This document shows positions 12,906-27,384 of a stretch of 64,000 nucleotides of DNA, piece after piece. The position numbers were made by a program, and so were the translations under genes. Source of the stretch: Agelas oroides (lineage: Eukaryota; Porifera; Demospongiae; Agelasida; Agelasidae). Positions within the stretch are counted from its first letter, which is position 1, and every line of letters starts with the position of its first letter. The DNA lies in the NCBI GenBank assembly GCA_949130485.1, contig OX422195.1, positions 5,338,566 to 5,402,565 of the forward strand. The letters run 5' to 3'. The notes beneath the pieces were generated by a model. That model did no database searches. It was given only the letters and a program-made list of their open reading frames with translations, and was not told the origin of the DNA.

Positions 12906-14055
12906 ATCTACCTTGTTGTACTTCACTCTACTACACTCTATCATGGCTCTGTTTGACTCTACTTCACTCTACCACACTCTACCATTTCTCTACTTGGCTC
13001 TACTTCAGTCTACTACACTCTACCATGGCTCTACTTGGCTCTACATCAGTCTACTACACTCTACCATGGCTCTACTCGGCTCTACTTCACTCTTCTGCAC
13101 TCTTCCATGGCTCTACTTCACTCTACTACACTCTACACTGGCTCTATTTGGCTCTACTTCACTCTAGTACACTCTACCATGGCTCTACTCGACTCTACTT
13201 CACTCTACTACAACCTACAATGGCTCTACTTCACTCTACTTCTCTCTACCATGGCTCTACTTGGCTCTACTTCACTACACTCCTCCATGCCTCTATACTC
13301 TACCATGGCTCTACTTGGCTCTACTTCAGTCTACTACACTCTACCGTGGCTCTACTTGGCTCTACTACTCTACTTCACTCTACTCTCTACCATGGCTCTA
13401 CTTGACTCTACTACACACTACCATGGCTCTACCTGACTCTACTACACTCTACATTGGATCTACCATGTTGCACTTCACTCCACTACACTCTATCATGGCT
13501 CTATTTGACTCTACTTGAGTCTACCACACTCTACCATTTCTCTACTTGGCACTACTTCAGTCTATACTACACCCTACCATGGCTCTACTTGGCTCTACTT
13601 CACTCTTCTACACTCTACCATGGCTCTACTTCACTCTACTACTCTCTACCCTGTCTCTACTTGGCTCTACTTCTCTCTAGTACCCTCTACCATGGCTCTA
13701 CTCGGCTCTACTTCACTCTACTACAACCTACAATGACTCTACTTGACTCTACTTCACTCTACCATGGCTCTACTTTACTCTACTTCACTATACTCCTCCA
13801 TGGCTCTATACTCTACCATGGCTCTACTTGGGTCTACTGCTCTACTTCACTCTACTACTCTCTACCATGGCTATACTTGACTCTACTACACACTACCATG
13901 GCTCTACCTGACTCTACTACACTCTACATTGGAGCTACCTTGTTGTACTTCACTCTACTACACTCTATCATGGCTCTATTTGACTCTTCTTCACTCTACC
14001 ACACTCTACCATTTCTCTACTTGGCTCTACTTCAGTCTACTACACTCTACCATGG

Positions 14056-15880
14056 CTCTACTCGGCTGTACTTCACTCTTCTACACTCTACCATGGCTCT
14101 ACTTCACTCTACTGCACTCTACCCTGGCTCTAATTGATTCTACTTCACTCTACTACACTCTACCATGGCTCCACTTGGCTCTACTTCACTCTACTACAAC
14201 CTACCATGGCTCTACTTCACTCTACTTCACTCTACCATGGCTCTACTGGGCTCTACTTCACTATACTCCTCCATGGCTCTATACTCTACCATGGCTCTAA
14301 TTGGGTGTACTGCTCTACTTCACTCTACTACTCTCTACCTTTGCTCTACTTGATTCTACTACACACTACCATGGCTCTACCTGACTCTTCTACACTCTGC
14401 ATTGGATCCACCTTGTTGTACTTAACTCTACTGCACTCTATCAAGGCTCTATTTGACTCTACTTCACTCTACCACACTCTACCATTTCTCTACTTAGCTC
14501 TTCTTCAGTCTACTACACTCTATCATGGCTCTTCTTGGCTCTATTTCAGTCTACTACACTCTACCATTGCTCTACTTGGCTCTTCTTCACTCTTCTACAC
14601 TCTACCACGGCTCTACTTCACTCTACTACACTCTACCCTGGCTCTACTTCACTCTAGTACACTCTACCATGGCTATACTCGACTCTACTTCACTCTACTA
14701 CAAACTACCATGGCTCTACTTGACACTACTTCACTTTATCATTGCTCTACTTGGCTCTACTTCACTATACTCCTCCATTGCTCTATACTCTACCATGGCT
14801 CTTCTTGGGTCTACTTCTATACTTCACTCTTCTACTCTCTACCATGGCTCTACTTGACTCTACTATACACTACCATGACTCTACCTGACTCTACTACACT
14901 CTACATTGGATCGACCTTGTTGTACTTCACACTACTACACTCTATCATGGCTCTATTTGACTGTTCTTCACTCTACCACACTCTACCATTTCTCTACTTG
15001 GCTCTACCTCACTCTACCATTTCCCTACTTGGCTCTACCTCACTCTACTACACTCTACCATGGCTCTACTTGGCTCTACTTCAGTCTACTACACTCTACC
15101 ATGGCTCTACTTTGCTCTTTTTCACTCTTCTACACTCTACCATGGCTCTACTTCACTCTACTACACTCTACCCTGGCTCTACTTTACTCTACTTTACTCT
15201 AGTTCTCTCTACCATGGCTCTATTTGGCTCTACTTCACTCTACTACAACCTACCATGGCTCTACTTGACTCAACTTCACTCTGCCATGGCTCTACTTCGC
15301 TCTACTTCATTAGACTCCTCCATGGCTCTATGCTCTACCATGGCTCTACTTGGGTCTACTGCTCTACTTCACTCTACTACTCTCTACCATTGCTCTACTT
15401 GACTCTACTACACACTGCCATGGCTCTACCTGACTCTACTACACTGTACATTGGATCTACCTTGTTGTACTTCACTCTACTACACTCTACCATCGCTCTA
15501 CTTGGCTCTACTTCACTCTTCTACACTCTACCATGGCTCTACTTCACTCTACTACACTCTACCCTGGCTCTACTTGGCTCTACTTCACTCTAGTACACTC
15601 TACCATGGCTCTACTCGGCTCTACTTCATTCTACTACACTCTACCATGACTCTACTCGGCTGTACTTCACTCTACTACAACCTACCATGGCTGTACTTGA
15701 CTCTCCTTAGCTCTATCATGGCTCTATTTGACTCTTCTTCACTCTACCACACTCTACCATTTCTCTACTTGGCTCTACTTCAGTCTACTACACTCTACCA
15801 TGGCTCTACTCGGCTCTACTTCACTCTTCTACACTCTACCATGGCTCTACTTCACTCTACTGCACTCTACCCTGGCTCTA
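14056..15880 (+). repeat. Transition block, second subfamily begins
   Basis: Anchors lie at 14402 (GCATTGGATCCACC), 14906 (TTGGATCGACC) and 15451. The same anchor types occur at 16154, 17255 and 17769, so the block is an incomplete, differently joined version of the 5.1-kb super-repeat that follows. Spacings of 504 and 545 bases are normal. One frame stays open from 14134 to 15402 (422 codons), the longest in the window. It crosses quartets in shifting frames and shows only the usual translated repeat, so it is not called a gene. Confidence 0.82.
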
Positions 15881-18800
15881 ATTGATTCTACTTCACTCTA
15901 ATACGCTCTACAATTGCTCTACTCTGCTCTACTTCACTCTACTACAATCTACGATGGCTCTACTTGACTGTACTTCACTCTACCATGGCTGTACTTGGCT
16001 CTACTTCACTAAACTCCTCCGTGGCTCTATACTCTACCATGGCTCTACTTGGGTCTACTGTTCTACTTCACTCTACTACTCTCTACCTTAATTTGCTCTA
16101 CTTGATTCTACTACACACTACCATGGCTCTACCTGACTCTTCTACACTCTGCATTGGATCCACCTTGTTGTACTTAACTCTACTGCACTCTATCAAGGCT
16201 CTATTTGACTCTACTTCACTCTACCACACTCTACCATTTCTCTACTTGGCTCTTCTTTAGTCTACTACACTCTATCATGGCTCTTCTTGGCTCTACTTCA
16301 GTCTACTACACTCTACCATTGCTCTACTTGGCTCTTCTTCACTCTTCTACACACTACCACGGCTCTACTTCACTCTACTACACTCTACCCTGGCTCTACT
16401 TCACCCTAGTACACTCTACCATGGCTATACTCGACTCTACTTCACTCTACTACACTCTACCATGGCTCTACTCCGCTCTACTTCACTCTACTACAAACTA
16501 CCATGGCTCTACTTGACACTACTTCACTCTATCATTGCTCTACTTGGCTCTACTTCACTACACTCCTCCATTGCACTATACTCTACCATGGCTCTTCTTG
16601 GGTCTACTTCTATACTTCACTCTACTACTCTCTACCATGGCTCTACTTGACTCTACTACACACTACCATGGCTCTACCCTGACTCTACTACACTCTACAT
16701 TGGATCTACCTTGTTGTACTTCACTCTACTACACTCTATCATGGCTCTATTTGACTCTACTTCACTCTACCACACTCTACCATTTCTCTACTTAGCTCTT
16801 CGTCAGTTTACTACACTCTACCATGGCTCTTCTTGCCTCTACTTCAGTCTCCTACACTCTACCATGGCTCTACTTGGCTCTACTTCACTCTTCTACACTC
16901 TACCATGGCTCTACTTCGCTCTACTACACTCTACCCTGGCTCTACTTAGCTCTACTTCACTCTAGTACATTCTACCATGGCTCTACTTGGTTCTACTTCA
17001 CTCTACTACACTCTACCATGGCTCTCCTCGGCTCTACTTCACTCTACTACAACCTACCATTGCTCTACTTGACTCTACTTCACTCTACCATGGCTCTACT
17101 TGGCTCTACTTCACTACACTCCTCCATGGCTCTATACTCTACGATGGCTCTACTTGGGTCTACTGCTCTACTTCACTCTTCTACTCTCTACCATGGCTCT
17201 ACTTGTCTCTACTATACACTACCATGACTCTACCTGACTCTACTACACTCTACATTGGATCGACCTTGTTGTACTTCACACTACTACACTCTATCATGGC
17301 TCTATTTGACTCTTCTTCACTCTACCACACTCTACCATTTCTCTACTTGGCTCTACCTCACTCTACTACACTCTACCATGGCTCTACTTGGCTCTACTTC
17401 AGTCTACTACACTCTACCATGGCTCTACTTGGCTCTCCTTCACTCTTCTACACTCTACCATGGCTCTACTTCACTCTACTACACTCTACCCTGGCTCTAC
17501 TTGACTCTACTTCACTCTAGTTGTCTCTACCATGGCTCTATTCGGCTCTACTTCACTCTACTACAACCTACCATGGCTCTACTTGACTCTACTTCACTCT
17601 GCCATGGCTCTACTTCGCTCTACTTCATTAGACTCCTCCATTGCTCTATCCTCTACCATGGCTCTACTTGGGTCTACTGCTCTACTTCACTCTACTACTC
17701 TCTACCATTGCTCTACTTGACTCTACTACACACTGCCATGACTCTACCTGACTCTACTACACTGTACATTGGATCTACCTTGTTGTACTTCACTCTACTA
17801 CACTCTACCATCGCTCTACTTGGCTCTACTTCACTCTTCTACACTCTACCATGGCTCTACTTCACTCTACTACACTCTACCCTGGCTCTACTTGGCTCTA
17901 CTTCACTCTAGTACACTCTACCAAGGCTCTACTCGGCTCTACTTCATTCTACTACACTCTACCATGACTCTACTCGGCTCTACTTCACTCTACTACAACC
18001 TACCATGGCTCTACTTGACTCTCCTTCACTCTACCATGGCTCTACTTGGCTCTTTTTGACTACACTCCTCCATGGTTCCATACTCTACCAAGGCTCTACT
18101 TGGGTCTACTGCTCTACTTCCCTCTACTACTCTCTACCATGGCTCTACTTGACTCTACTACACACTACCAATGCTCTACCAGACTCTACTACATTCTACA
18201 TTGGATCTACCATGTTGTACTTCACTCTACTACACTCTATCATGTCTCTATTTGACTCTACTTCACTCTACCACACTCTACCATTTTTCTACTTGGCTCT
18301 ACTTCAGTCAACTACACTCTACCATGGCTCTACTTGGCTCTACTTCAGTCTACTACACTCTACCATGGCTCTACTTTGCTCCACTTCACTCTTCTACACT
18401 CTACCATGGCTCTACTTCACTCTACTACACTCTACCCTGGCTCTAATTGGCTCTACATCACTCTAGTACACTCTACCATGGCTCTAATTGGCTCTACTTC
18501 ACTCTACTACACTCTACCATGGCTCTACTCGTCTCTACTTAACTGTACTACAACCTACCATGGCTTTACTTGACTCTACTTCACTCTACCATGGCTCTAC
18601 TTGGCTCTACTTCATTACACTCCTCCATGGCTCTATACTCTACCATGGCCCTACTTGGGTCTACTGCTCTACTTCACTCTACTACTCTCTACCATGGCTC
18701 TACTTGACTCTACTACACACTACCATGGCTCTACCTTACTCTACTACACTCTACATTGGATCTACCTTGTTGTACTTCACTCTACTACACTCTATCATGG

Positions 18801-20984
18801 CTCTATTTGACTCTACTTCACTCTACCACACTCAACCATTTCTCTACTTGGCTGTACTTCAGTCTACTACACTCTACCATGGCTCTACTTGGCTCTACTT
18901 CAGTCTACTACAATCTACCATGGCTCTACTTTGCTCTACTTCACTCTTCTACACTCTACCATGGCTCTACTTCACAGTACTACACTCTACCATGGATCTA
19001 CTCGGCTCTACTTCACTCTACTACAACCTACCATGGCTCTACTTGACTCTACTTGACTCTACCATGGCTCTACTTGGCTCTAACTCACTACACTCCTCCA
19101 TGACTCTATACTCTACCATGGCTCTACTTGGGTCTACTGCTCTACTTTACTCTACTACTCTCTACCATGGCTCTAATTGGCTATAATTCACTCTAGTACA
19201 CTCTGCCATGGCTCTACTTGGCTCTACTTCACTCTAATATGCTCTACAATTGCTCTACTCGGCTCTACTTCACTCTACTGCAATCTACGATGGCTCTACT
19301 TGACTGTACTTCACTCTACCATGGCTCTACTTGGCTCTACTTCACTACACACCTCCATGGCTCTATACCCTACCATGTTTCTACTTGGGTCTACTGCTCT
19401 ACTTCACTCTACTACTCTCTACCATGGCTCTACTTGACTCTACTACACACTACCATGGCTCTACCTGACTCTACTGCACTCTACATTTGATCTACCTTGT
19501 TGTACTTCACTCTACTACACTCTATCATGGCTCTATTTGACTCTACTTCACTCTACCACACTCTACCATTTCTCTCCTTGGCTCTACTTCAGTCTACTAC
19601 AATCTACCATGGCTCTACTTGGCTCTACTTCAGTTTACTACACTCTATCCTAGCTATACTTGGCTCTACTTCACTCTTCTACTCTCTACCATGGCTCTAC
19701 TTCACTCTTCTACTCTCTACCATGGCTCTACTTCACTCTGCTACACTCTACCCTTGCTCTACTTGGCTCTACTTCACTCTAGTACACTCTACCATGGCTC
19801 TGCTTGGCTCTACTTCACTCTTCTACACTCTACCATGGCTCTAGTTCACTCAACTACACTCTACCCTGGCTCTACTTGCCTCTACTTCACTCTAGTAAAC
19901 TCTACCATGGTTCTACTCGGCTCTACTTCACTATACTACAACCTACCATGGCTCTACTTGACTCTACTTCACTCTATCATGGCTCTACTTGGCTCTACTT
20001 CACTACACTCCTCCATGGCTCTATACTCTACAATCAATCTACTTGGGTCTACTGCTCTACTTCACTCTACTACTCTCTTCCATGGCTCTACTTGACTCTA
20101 CTACACACTACCATGGCTCTACCTGACTCTACTACACTCTACATTGGATCTACCTTGTTGTACTTCACTCTACTACACTCTATCATGTCTCTATTTGACT
20201 CTACTTCACTCTACCACACTCTACCATTTCTCTACTTGGCTCTACTTCAGTCTTCTACACTCTACCATCGCTCTACTTGGCTCTACTTCAGTCTACTACA
20301 CTCTACCATGGCTCTACTTTGCTCCACTTCACTCTTCTACACTCTACCATGGGTCCACCTGACTCTACTACACTCTACATTGGATCTACCATGTTGTACT
20401 TCACTCTACTACACTCCATCATGGCTCTATTTGACTCTACTTCACTCTACCACACTCAACCATTTCTCTACTTGGAGCTACTTCAGTCTACTACACTCTA
20501 CCATATCTCTACTAGACTCTACTTCACTCTACCATGGCTCTACTTGGCTCTACTTCACTATACTCCTCCATGGCTCTATACTCTACCTTGGCTCTACTTG
20601 TGTCTACTGCTCTACTTCACTCTAGTACTCTCTACCATGGCTCTACTTGACTCTACTACACACTACCATGGCTCTACCTGACTCTACTACACTCTACATT
20701 GGATCTACCTTGTTGTACTTCACTCTACTACACTCTATCATGGCTCTATTTGAATCTACGTCACTCTTCCACACTCTACCATTTCTCTACTTGACTCTAC
20801 TTCAGTCTACTACAATCTACCATGGCTCTACTTGGCTCTACTTCAGTCTACTACACTCTACCAAGGCTCTACTTGGCTCTACTTCACTCTTCTACGCTCT
20901 ACCATGGCTCTACTTCACTCTACTACACTCTACGCTGGCTCTACTTGGCTCTACTTCACTCTAGTACCTTCTACCATGGCTCTA
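15881..20984 (+). repeat. Middle-left super-repeat, copy 1 (~5.1 kb)
   Basis: This matches 20985 onward at offset 5104, then 5103 from about 16680 (one extra C), then 5134 from about 17600. Anchors lie at 16154, 16700, 17255, 17769, 18201, 18756, 19486 (ATTTGA variant), 20144, 20380 and 20699. A 4-base insertion (CCTTAATTTGC for the usual CCTTTGC) near 16088 is shared with copy 2 near 21192. The interval from 20144 to 20380 is only 236 bases, the shortest in the window, and lacks a core cassette. Confidence 0.87.
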
Positions 20985-23900
20985 CTTGGCTCTACTTCAC
21001 TCTAATACGCTCTACAATTGCTCTACTCGGCTCTACTTCACTCTACTACAATCTACGATGGCTCTACTTGACTGTACTTCACTCTACCATGGCTGTACTT
21101 GGCTCTACTTCACTATACTCCTCCATGGCTCTATACTCTACCATGGCTCTACTTGGGTCTACTGTTCTACTTCACTCTACTACTCTCTACCTTAATTTGC
21201 TCTACTTGATTCTACTACACACTACCATGGCTCTACCTGACTCTTCTACACTCTGCATTGGATCCACCTTGTTGTACTTAACTCTACTGCACTCTATCAA
21301 GGCTCTATTTGACTCTACTTCACTCTACCACACTCTACCATTTCTCTACTTGGCTCTTCTTCAGTCTACTACACTCTATCATGGCTCTTCTTGGCTCTAC
21401 TTCAGTCTACTACACTCTACCATTGCTCTACTTGGCTCTTCTTCACTCTTCTCCACCCTACCACGGCTCTACTTCACTCTACTACACTCTACCCTGGCTC
21501 TACTTCACTCTAGTACACTCTACCATGGCTATACTCGACTCTACTTCACTCTACTACACTCTACCATGGCTCTACTCCGCTCTACTTCACTCTACTACAA
21601 ACTACCATGGCTCTACTTGACACTACTTCACTCTATCATTGCTCTACTTGGCTCTACTTCACTACACTCCTCCATTGCACTATACTCTACCATGGCTCTT
21701 CTTGGGTCTACTTCTATACTTCACTCTACTACTCTCTACCATGGCTCTACTTGACTCTACTACACACTACCATGGCTCTACCTAACTCTACTACACTCTA
21801 CATTGTATCTACCTTGTTGTACTTCACTCTACTACACTCTATCATGGCTCTATTTGACTCTACTTCACTCTACCACACTCTACCATTTCTCTACTTAGCT
21901 CTTCGTCAGTTTACTACACTCTACCATGGCTCTTCTTGCCTCTACTTCAGTCTCCTACACTCTACCATGGCTCTACTTGGCTCTACTTCACTCTTCTACA
22001 CTCTACCATGGCTCTACTTCGCTCTACTACACTCTACCCTGGTTCTACTTAGCTCTACTTCACTCTAGTACATTCTACCATGGCTCTACTTGGTTCTACT
22101 TCACTCTACTACACTCTACCATGGCTCTACTCGGCTCTACTTCACTCTACTACAACCTACCATTGCTCTACTTGACTCTACTTCACTCTACCATGGCTAA
22201 ACTTGGCTCTACTTCACTACACTCCTCCATGGCTCTATACTCTACGATGGCTCTACTTGGGTCTACTGCTCTACTTCACTCTTCTACTCTCTACCATGGC
22301 TCTACTTGACTCTACTATACACTACCATGACTCTACCTGACTCTACTACACTCTACATTGGATCGACCTTGTTGTACTTCACACTACTACACTCTATCAT
22401 GGCTCTATTTGACTCTTCTTCACTCTACCACATTCTACCATTTCTCTACTTGGCTCTACCTCACTCTACCATTTCTCTACTTGGCTCTACCTCACTCTAC
22501 TACAATCTACCATGGCTCTACTTGGCTCTACTTCAGTCTACTACACTCTAACATGGCTCTACTTGGCTCTCCTTCACTCTTCTACACTCTACCATGGTTC
22601 TACTTCACTCTACTACACCCTACCCTGGCTCTACTTGACTCTACTTCACTCTAGTTCTCTCTACCATGGCTCTATTCGGCTCTACTTCACTCTACTACAA
22701 CCTACCATGGCTCTACTTGACTCTACTTCACTCTGCCATGGCTCTACTTCGCTCTACTTCATTAGACTATTCCATTGCTCTATCCTCTACCATGGCTCTA
22801 CTTGGGTCCACTGCTCTACTTCACTCTACTACTCTCTACCATTGCTCTACTTGACTCTACTACACACTGCCATGGCTCTACCTGACTCTACTACACTGTA
22901 CATTGGATCTACCTTGTTGTACTTCACTCTACTACACTCTACCATCGCTCTACTTGGCTCTACTTCACTCTTCTACACTCTACCATGGCTCTACTTCACT
23001 CTACTACAATCTACCCTGGCTCTACTTGGCTCTACTTCACTCTAGTACACTCTACCATGGCTCTACTCGGCTCTACTTCATTCTACTACACTCTACCATG
23101 ACTCTACTCGGCTGTACTTCACTCTACTACAACCTACCATGGCTCTACTTGACTCTGCTTCACTCTACCATGGCTCTACTTGGCTCTTCTTCACTACACT
23201 CCTCCATGGTTCCATACTCTACCAAGGCTCTACTTGGGTCTACTGCTCTACTTCCCTCTACTACTCTCTACCATGGCTCTACTTGACTCTACTACACACT
23301 ACCATGGCTCTACCAGACTCTACTACATTCTACATTGGATCTACCTTGTTGTACTTCACTCTACTACACTCTATCATGTCTCAATTTGACTCTACTTCAC
23401 TCTACCACACTCTACCATTTCTCTACTTGGCTGTACTTCAGTCAACTACACTCTACCATAGCTCTACTTGGCTCTACTTCAGTCTACTACACTCTACCAT
23501 TGCTCTACTTTGCTCCACTTCACTCTTCTACACTCTACCATGGCTCTACTTCACTCTACTACACTCTACCCTGGCTCTAATTGGCTCTACTTCACTCTAG
23601 TACACTCTACCATGGCTCTAATTGGCTCTACTTCACTCTACTACACTCTACCATGGCTCTACTCGTCTCTACTTCACTGTACTACAACCGACCATGGCTC
23701 TAGTTGACTCTACTTCACTCTACCATGGCTCTACTTGGCTCTACTTCATTACACTCCTCCATGTGGCTCTATACTCTACCATGGCCCTACTTGGGTCTAC
23801 TGCTCTACTTCACTCTACTACTCTCTACCATGGCTCTACTTGACTCTACTACACACTACCATGGCTCTACCTTACTCTACTACACTCTACATTGGATCTA

Positions 23901-24540
23901 CCTTGTTGTACTTCACTCTACTACACTCTATCATGGCTCTACTTGGCTCTACTTCAGTCTACTACAATCTACCATGGCTCTACTTTGCTCTAATTCACTC
24001 TTCTACACTCTACCATGGCTCTACTTCACAGTACTACACTCTACCATGGATCTACTCGGCTCTACTTCACTCTACTACAACCTACCATGGCTCTACTTGA
24101 CTCTACTTCACTCTAGTAAACTCTACCATGGTTCTACTCGGCTCTACTTCACTATAGTACAACCTACCATGGCTCTACTTGACTCTACTTCACTCTATGA
24201 TGGCTCTACTTGGCTCTACTTCACTACACTCCTCCATAGCTCTATACTCTACAATCAATCTACTTGGGTCTACTGCTCTACTTCACTCTACTACTCTCTT
24301 CCATGGCTCTACTTGACTCTACTACACACTACCATGGCTCTACCTGACTCTACTACACTCTACATTGGATCTACCTTGTTGTGCTTCACTCTACTACACT
24401 CTATCATGGCTCTATTTGACTCTTCTTCACTCTACCACACTCTACCATTTCTCTACTTGGCTCTACTTCAGTCTTCTACACTCTACCATGGCTCTACTTG
24501 GCTCTGCTTCAGTCTACTACACTCTACCATGGCTCTACTT
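20985..24540 (+). repeat. Middle-left super-repeat, copy 2, internally deleted
   Basis: Anchors lie at 21258, 21803, 22358, 22903, 23335, 23892 and 24365. Agreement with copy 1 is close to about 23940. Two quartets (82 bases) are then missing, and from about 24110 the sequence joins the part of copy 1 near 19900. About 0.9 kb of copy 1 has therefore been lost. A 2-base insertion in the core (CCATGTGGCTC) near 23763 is private to this copy. Confidence 0.83.
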
Positions 24541-27384
24541 GTCTCTACTTAACTCTTCTACACTCTACCATGGCTCTAATTCACTCTAGTACACTCTACC
24601 CTGGCTCTACTTGGCTCTACATCACTTTACTACACTCTACCCTCGCTCTACTTGACTCTACTTCACTCAACTACACTCTACCATGGCTCTACTTGGCTCT
24701 ACTTGACTCTTCTACACTCTACCATGGCTCTACTTCACTGTACTGCACTCTACCCTGGCTCTTGTTGGCTCTACTTCACTCTACTACACTCTACTATGGC
24801 TCTACTTGGCTCTACTTCACACTACTACACTCTACCATGGCTCTACTCGGCTCTACTTCAGTCTACTACAACCTACCATGGCTCTACTTGACTCTACTTC
24901 ACTCTACCATGGCTCTACTGGGCTCTACTTGACTATACTCCTTCATGGCTCTATTCTCTACCATGGCTCTAATTGGGTCTACTTCTCTACTTCACTCTAT
25001 TACTCACTACCTTTGCTCTACTTGATTCCACTACACACTACCATGGCTCTACCTGACTCATCTTCACTCTGCATTTGATCCACCTTGTTGTACTGCACTC
25101 TACTACACGCTATCAAGGCTCTATTTGACTCTACTACACTCTACCACACTCTACCAATTCTCTACTTGGCTCTTCTTCAGTCTACTACACTCTACCATGG
25201 CTCTTCTTGACTCTACTTCAGTCTACTACACTCTACCATTTCTCTACTTGTCTCTTCTTGACTCTTCTACACTCTACCACGGCTCTACTTCACTCTACTA
25301 CACTCTACCCTGGCTCTACTTGGCTCTACTTCACTCTAGTACACTCTACCATAGCTCTACTCGACTATACTTCACTCTACTACACTCTACCATGGCTCTA
25401 CTCGGCTCTACTTCTCTCTACTACAACCTACCATGGTTCTACTTGACTCTACTTCACTCTAGTTCTCTTTACCATGGCTCTACTCGGCTCTACTTCAATC
25501 TACTACAACCTACCATGGCTCTACTTGACTCTACTTCACTCTAACATGGCTCTACTTTGCTCTACTTCATTACACACCTCCATGGCTCTATGCTCTACCA
25601 TGGCTCTACTTGGGTCTACTGCTCTACTTCACTCTACTACTCTCTACCATGGCTCTACTTGACTCTACTAAACACTACCATGGCTCTACCTGACTCTAAT
25701 ACAATCTACATTGAATCTACCTTGTTGTACTTCACTCTACTACACTCTATCATGGCTCTATTTGACTCTACTTCACTCTACCACACTCTACCATTTCTCT
25801 ACTTAGCTCTTCGTCAGTTTACTACACTCTACCATGGCTCTTCTTCCCTCTACTTCAGTCTCCTACACTCTGCCATGGCTCTACTTGACTCTACTTCACT
25901 CTTCTACACTCTACCATTGCTCTACTTCGCTCTACTACACTCTACCCTGGCTCTACTTAGCTCTACTTCACTCTAGTACATTCTACCATGGCTCTACTTG
26001 GTTCTACTTCACTCTACTACAATCTACCATGGCTCTACTCGGCTCTACTTCACTCTACAACAACCTACCATTGCTCTACTTGACTCTACTTCACTCTACC
26101 ATGGCTCAACTTGGCTCTACTTCACTACACTCCTCCATGGCTCTATACTCTACGATGGCTCTACTTGGGTCTACTGCTCTACTTCACTCTTCTACTCTCT
26201 ACCATGGTTCTACTTGACTCTACTATACACTACCATGACTCTACCTGACTCTACTACACTCTTCATTGGATCGACCTTGTTGTACTTAACTCTACTACAC
26301 TCTAACATGGCTCTATTTGACTCTTCTTCACTCTACCACACTCTACCATTTCTGTACTTGACTCTACCTGAATCTACCATTTCTCTACTTGGCTCTACCT
26401 CACTCTACTACACTCTACCATGGCTCTACTTGGCTCTACTTCAGTCTACTACACTCTACCATGGCTCTACTTGGCTCTCCTTCACTCTTCTACACTCTAC
26501 CATGGCTCTACTTCACTCTACTACAACCTACCATGGCTCTACTTGACTCTACTTCACTCTGCCATGGCTCTACTTCGCTCTACTTCATTAGACTCCTCCA
26601 TGGCTCTATGCTCTACCATGGCTCTACTTGGGTCTACTGCTCTACTTCACTCTACTACTCTCTACCATTGCTCTACTTGACTCTACTGCACACTGCCATG
26701 GCTCTACCTGACTCTACTACACTGTGGATTGGATCTACCTTGTTGTACTTCACTCTACTACACTCTACCATCGCTCTACTTGGCTCTACTTCACTCTTCT
26801 ACACTCTACCATGGCTCTAGTTCACTCTACTACACTCTACCCTGGCTCTACTTGGCTCTACTTCACTCTAGTACACTCTACCATGGCTCTACTTGACTCT
26901 CCTTCACTCTACCATGGCTCTACTTGGCTCTTCTTGACTACACTCCTCCATGGTTCCATACTCTACCATGGCTCTACTTGTGTCTACTGCTCTACTTCCC
27001 TCTACTACTCTCTACCATGGCTCTACTTGACTCTACTACACACTACCATGGCTCTACCAGACTCTACTACATTCTACATTGGATCTACCTTGTTGTACTT
27101 CACTCTACTGCATTCTATCATGTCTCTATGTGACTCTACTTCACTCTACCACACTCTACCATTTCTCTACTTGGCTCTACTTCAGTAAACTACACTCTAC
27201 CATGGCTCTACTTGGCTCTACTTCAGTCTACTACACTCTACCATGGCTCTACTTTGCTCCACTTCACTCTTCTACACTCTACCATGGCTCTACTTCACTC
27301 TACTACACTCTACCCTGGCTCTAATTGGTTCTACTTCACTCTAGTACACTCTACCATGGCTCTAATTGGCTCTACTTCACAGTA
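24541..27384 (+). repeat. Middle-left super-repeat, copy 3, rearranged
   Basis: Anchors lie at 25074, 25711, 26266, 26729 and 27079. They correspond in type and order to 21258, 21803, 22358, 22903 and 23335 of copy 2, with an offset of 3908 near 25834 and 3744 near 27079. The left part resembles the transition block at 14134-14400. Anchors here are more degenerate (TTTGATCCACC, TTGAATCTACC, GTGGATTGG). This suggests less homogenisation than in the 30-54 kb region. Confidence 0.8.

Larger units (their letters stand above)
11153..14055 (+). repeat. Left super-repeat, copy 3, truncated
   Basis: This copy follows copy 2 at offset 5406 up to about 12400, then at 5962 after its private 556-base duplication, and at 5336 relative to the second 626-base unit. 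Anchors lie at 11462, 11790, 12346, 12902, 13454 and 13929. Similarity to the super-repeat order stops near 14055: copy 2 continues TACTTGGTTCTACTTC and this copy reads TACTCGGCTGTACTTC. The remaining ~2.4 kb of the super-repeat is missing, so this is the edge of the left subfamily block. Confidence 0.88.

Noticed and set aside
15111..15130. T-rich run (CTCTTTTTCAC) as a terminator or Pol III stop
   Set aside because: It is a point variant of the ordinary CTCTACTTCAC monomer with no upstream RNA gene or hairpin.
14134..15402. Longest + strand open frame (422 codons) as a protein gene
   Set aside because: It translates only the satellite cycle, other frames over the same bases give the same peptides, quartets shift frame by 41 bases, and the frame is not conserved in length between repeat copies.
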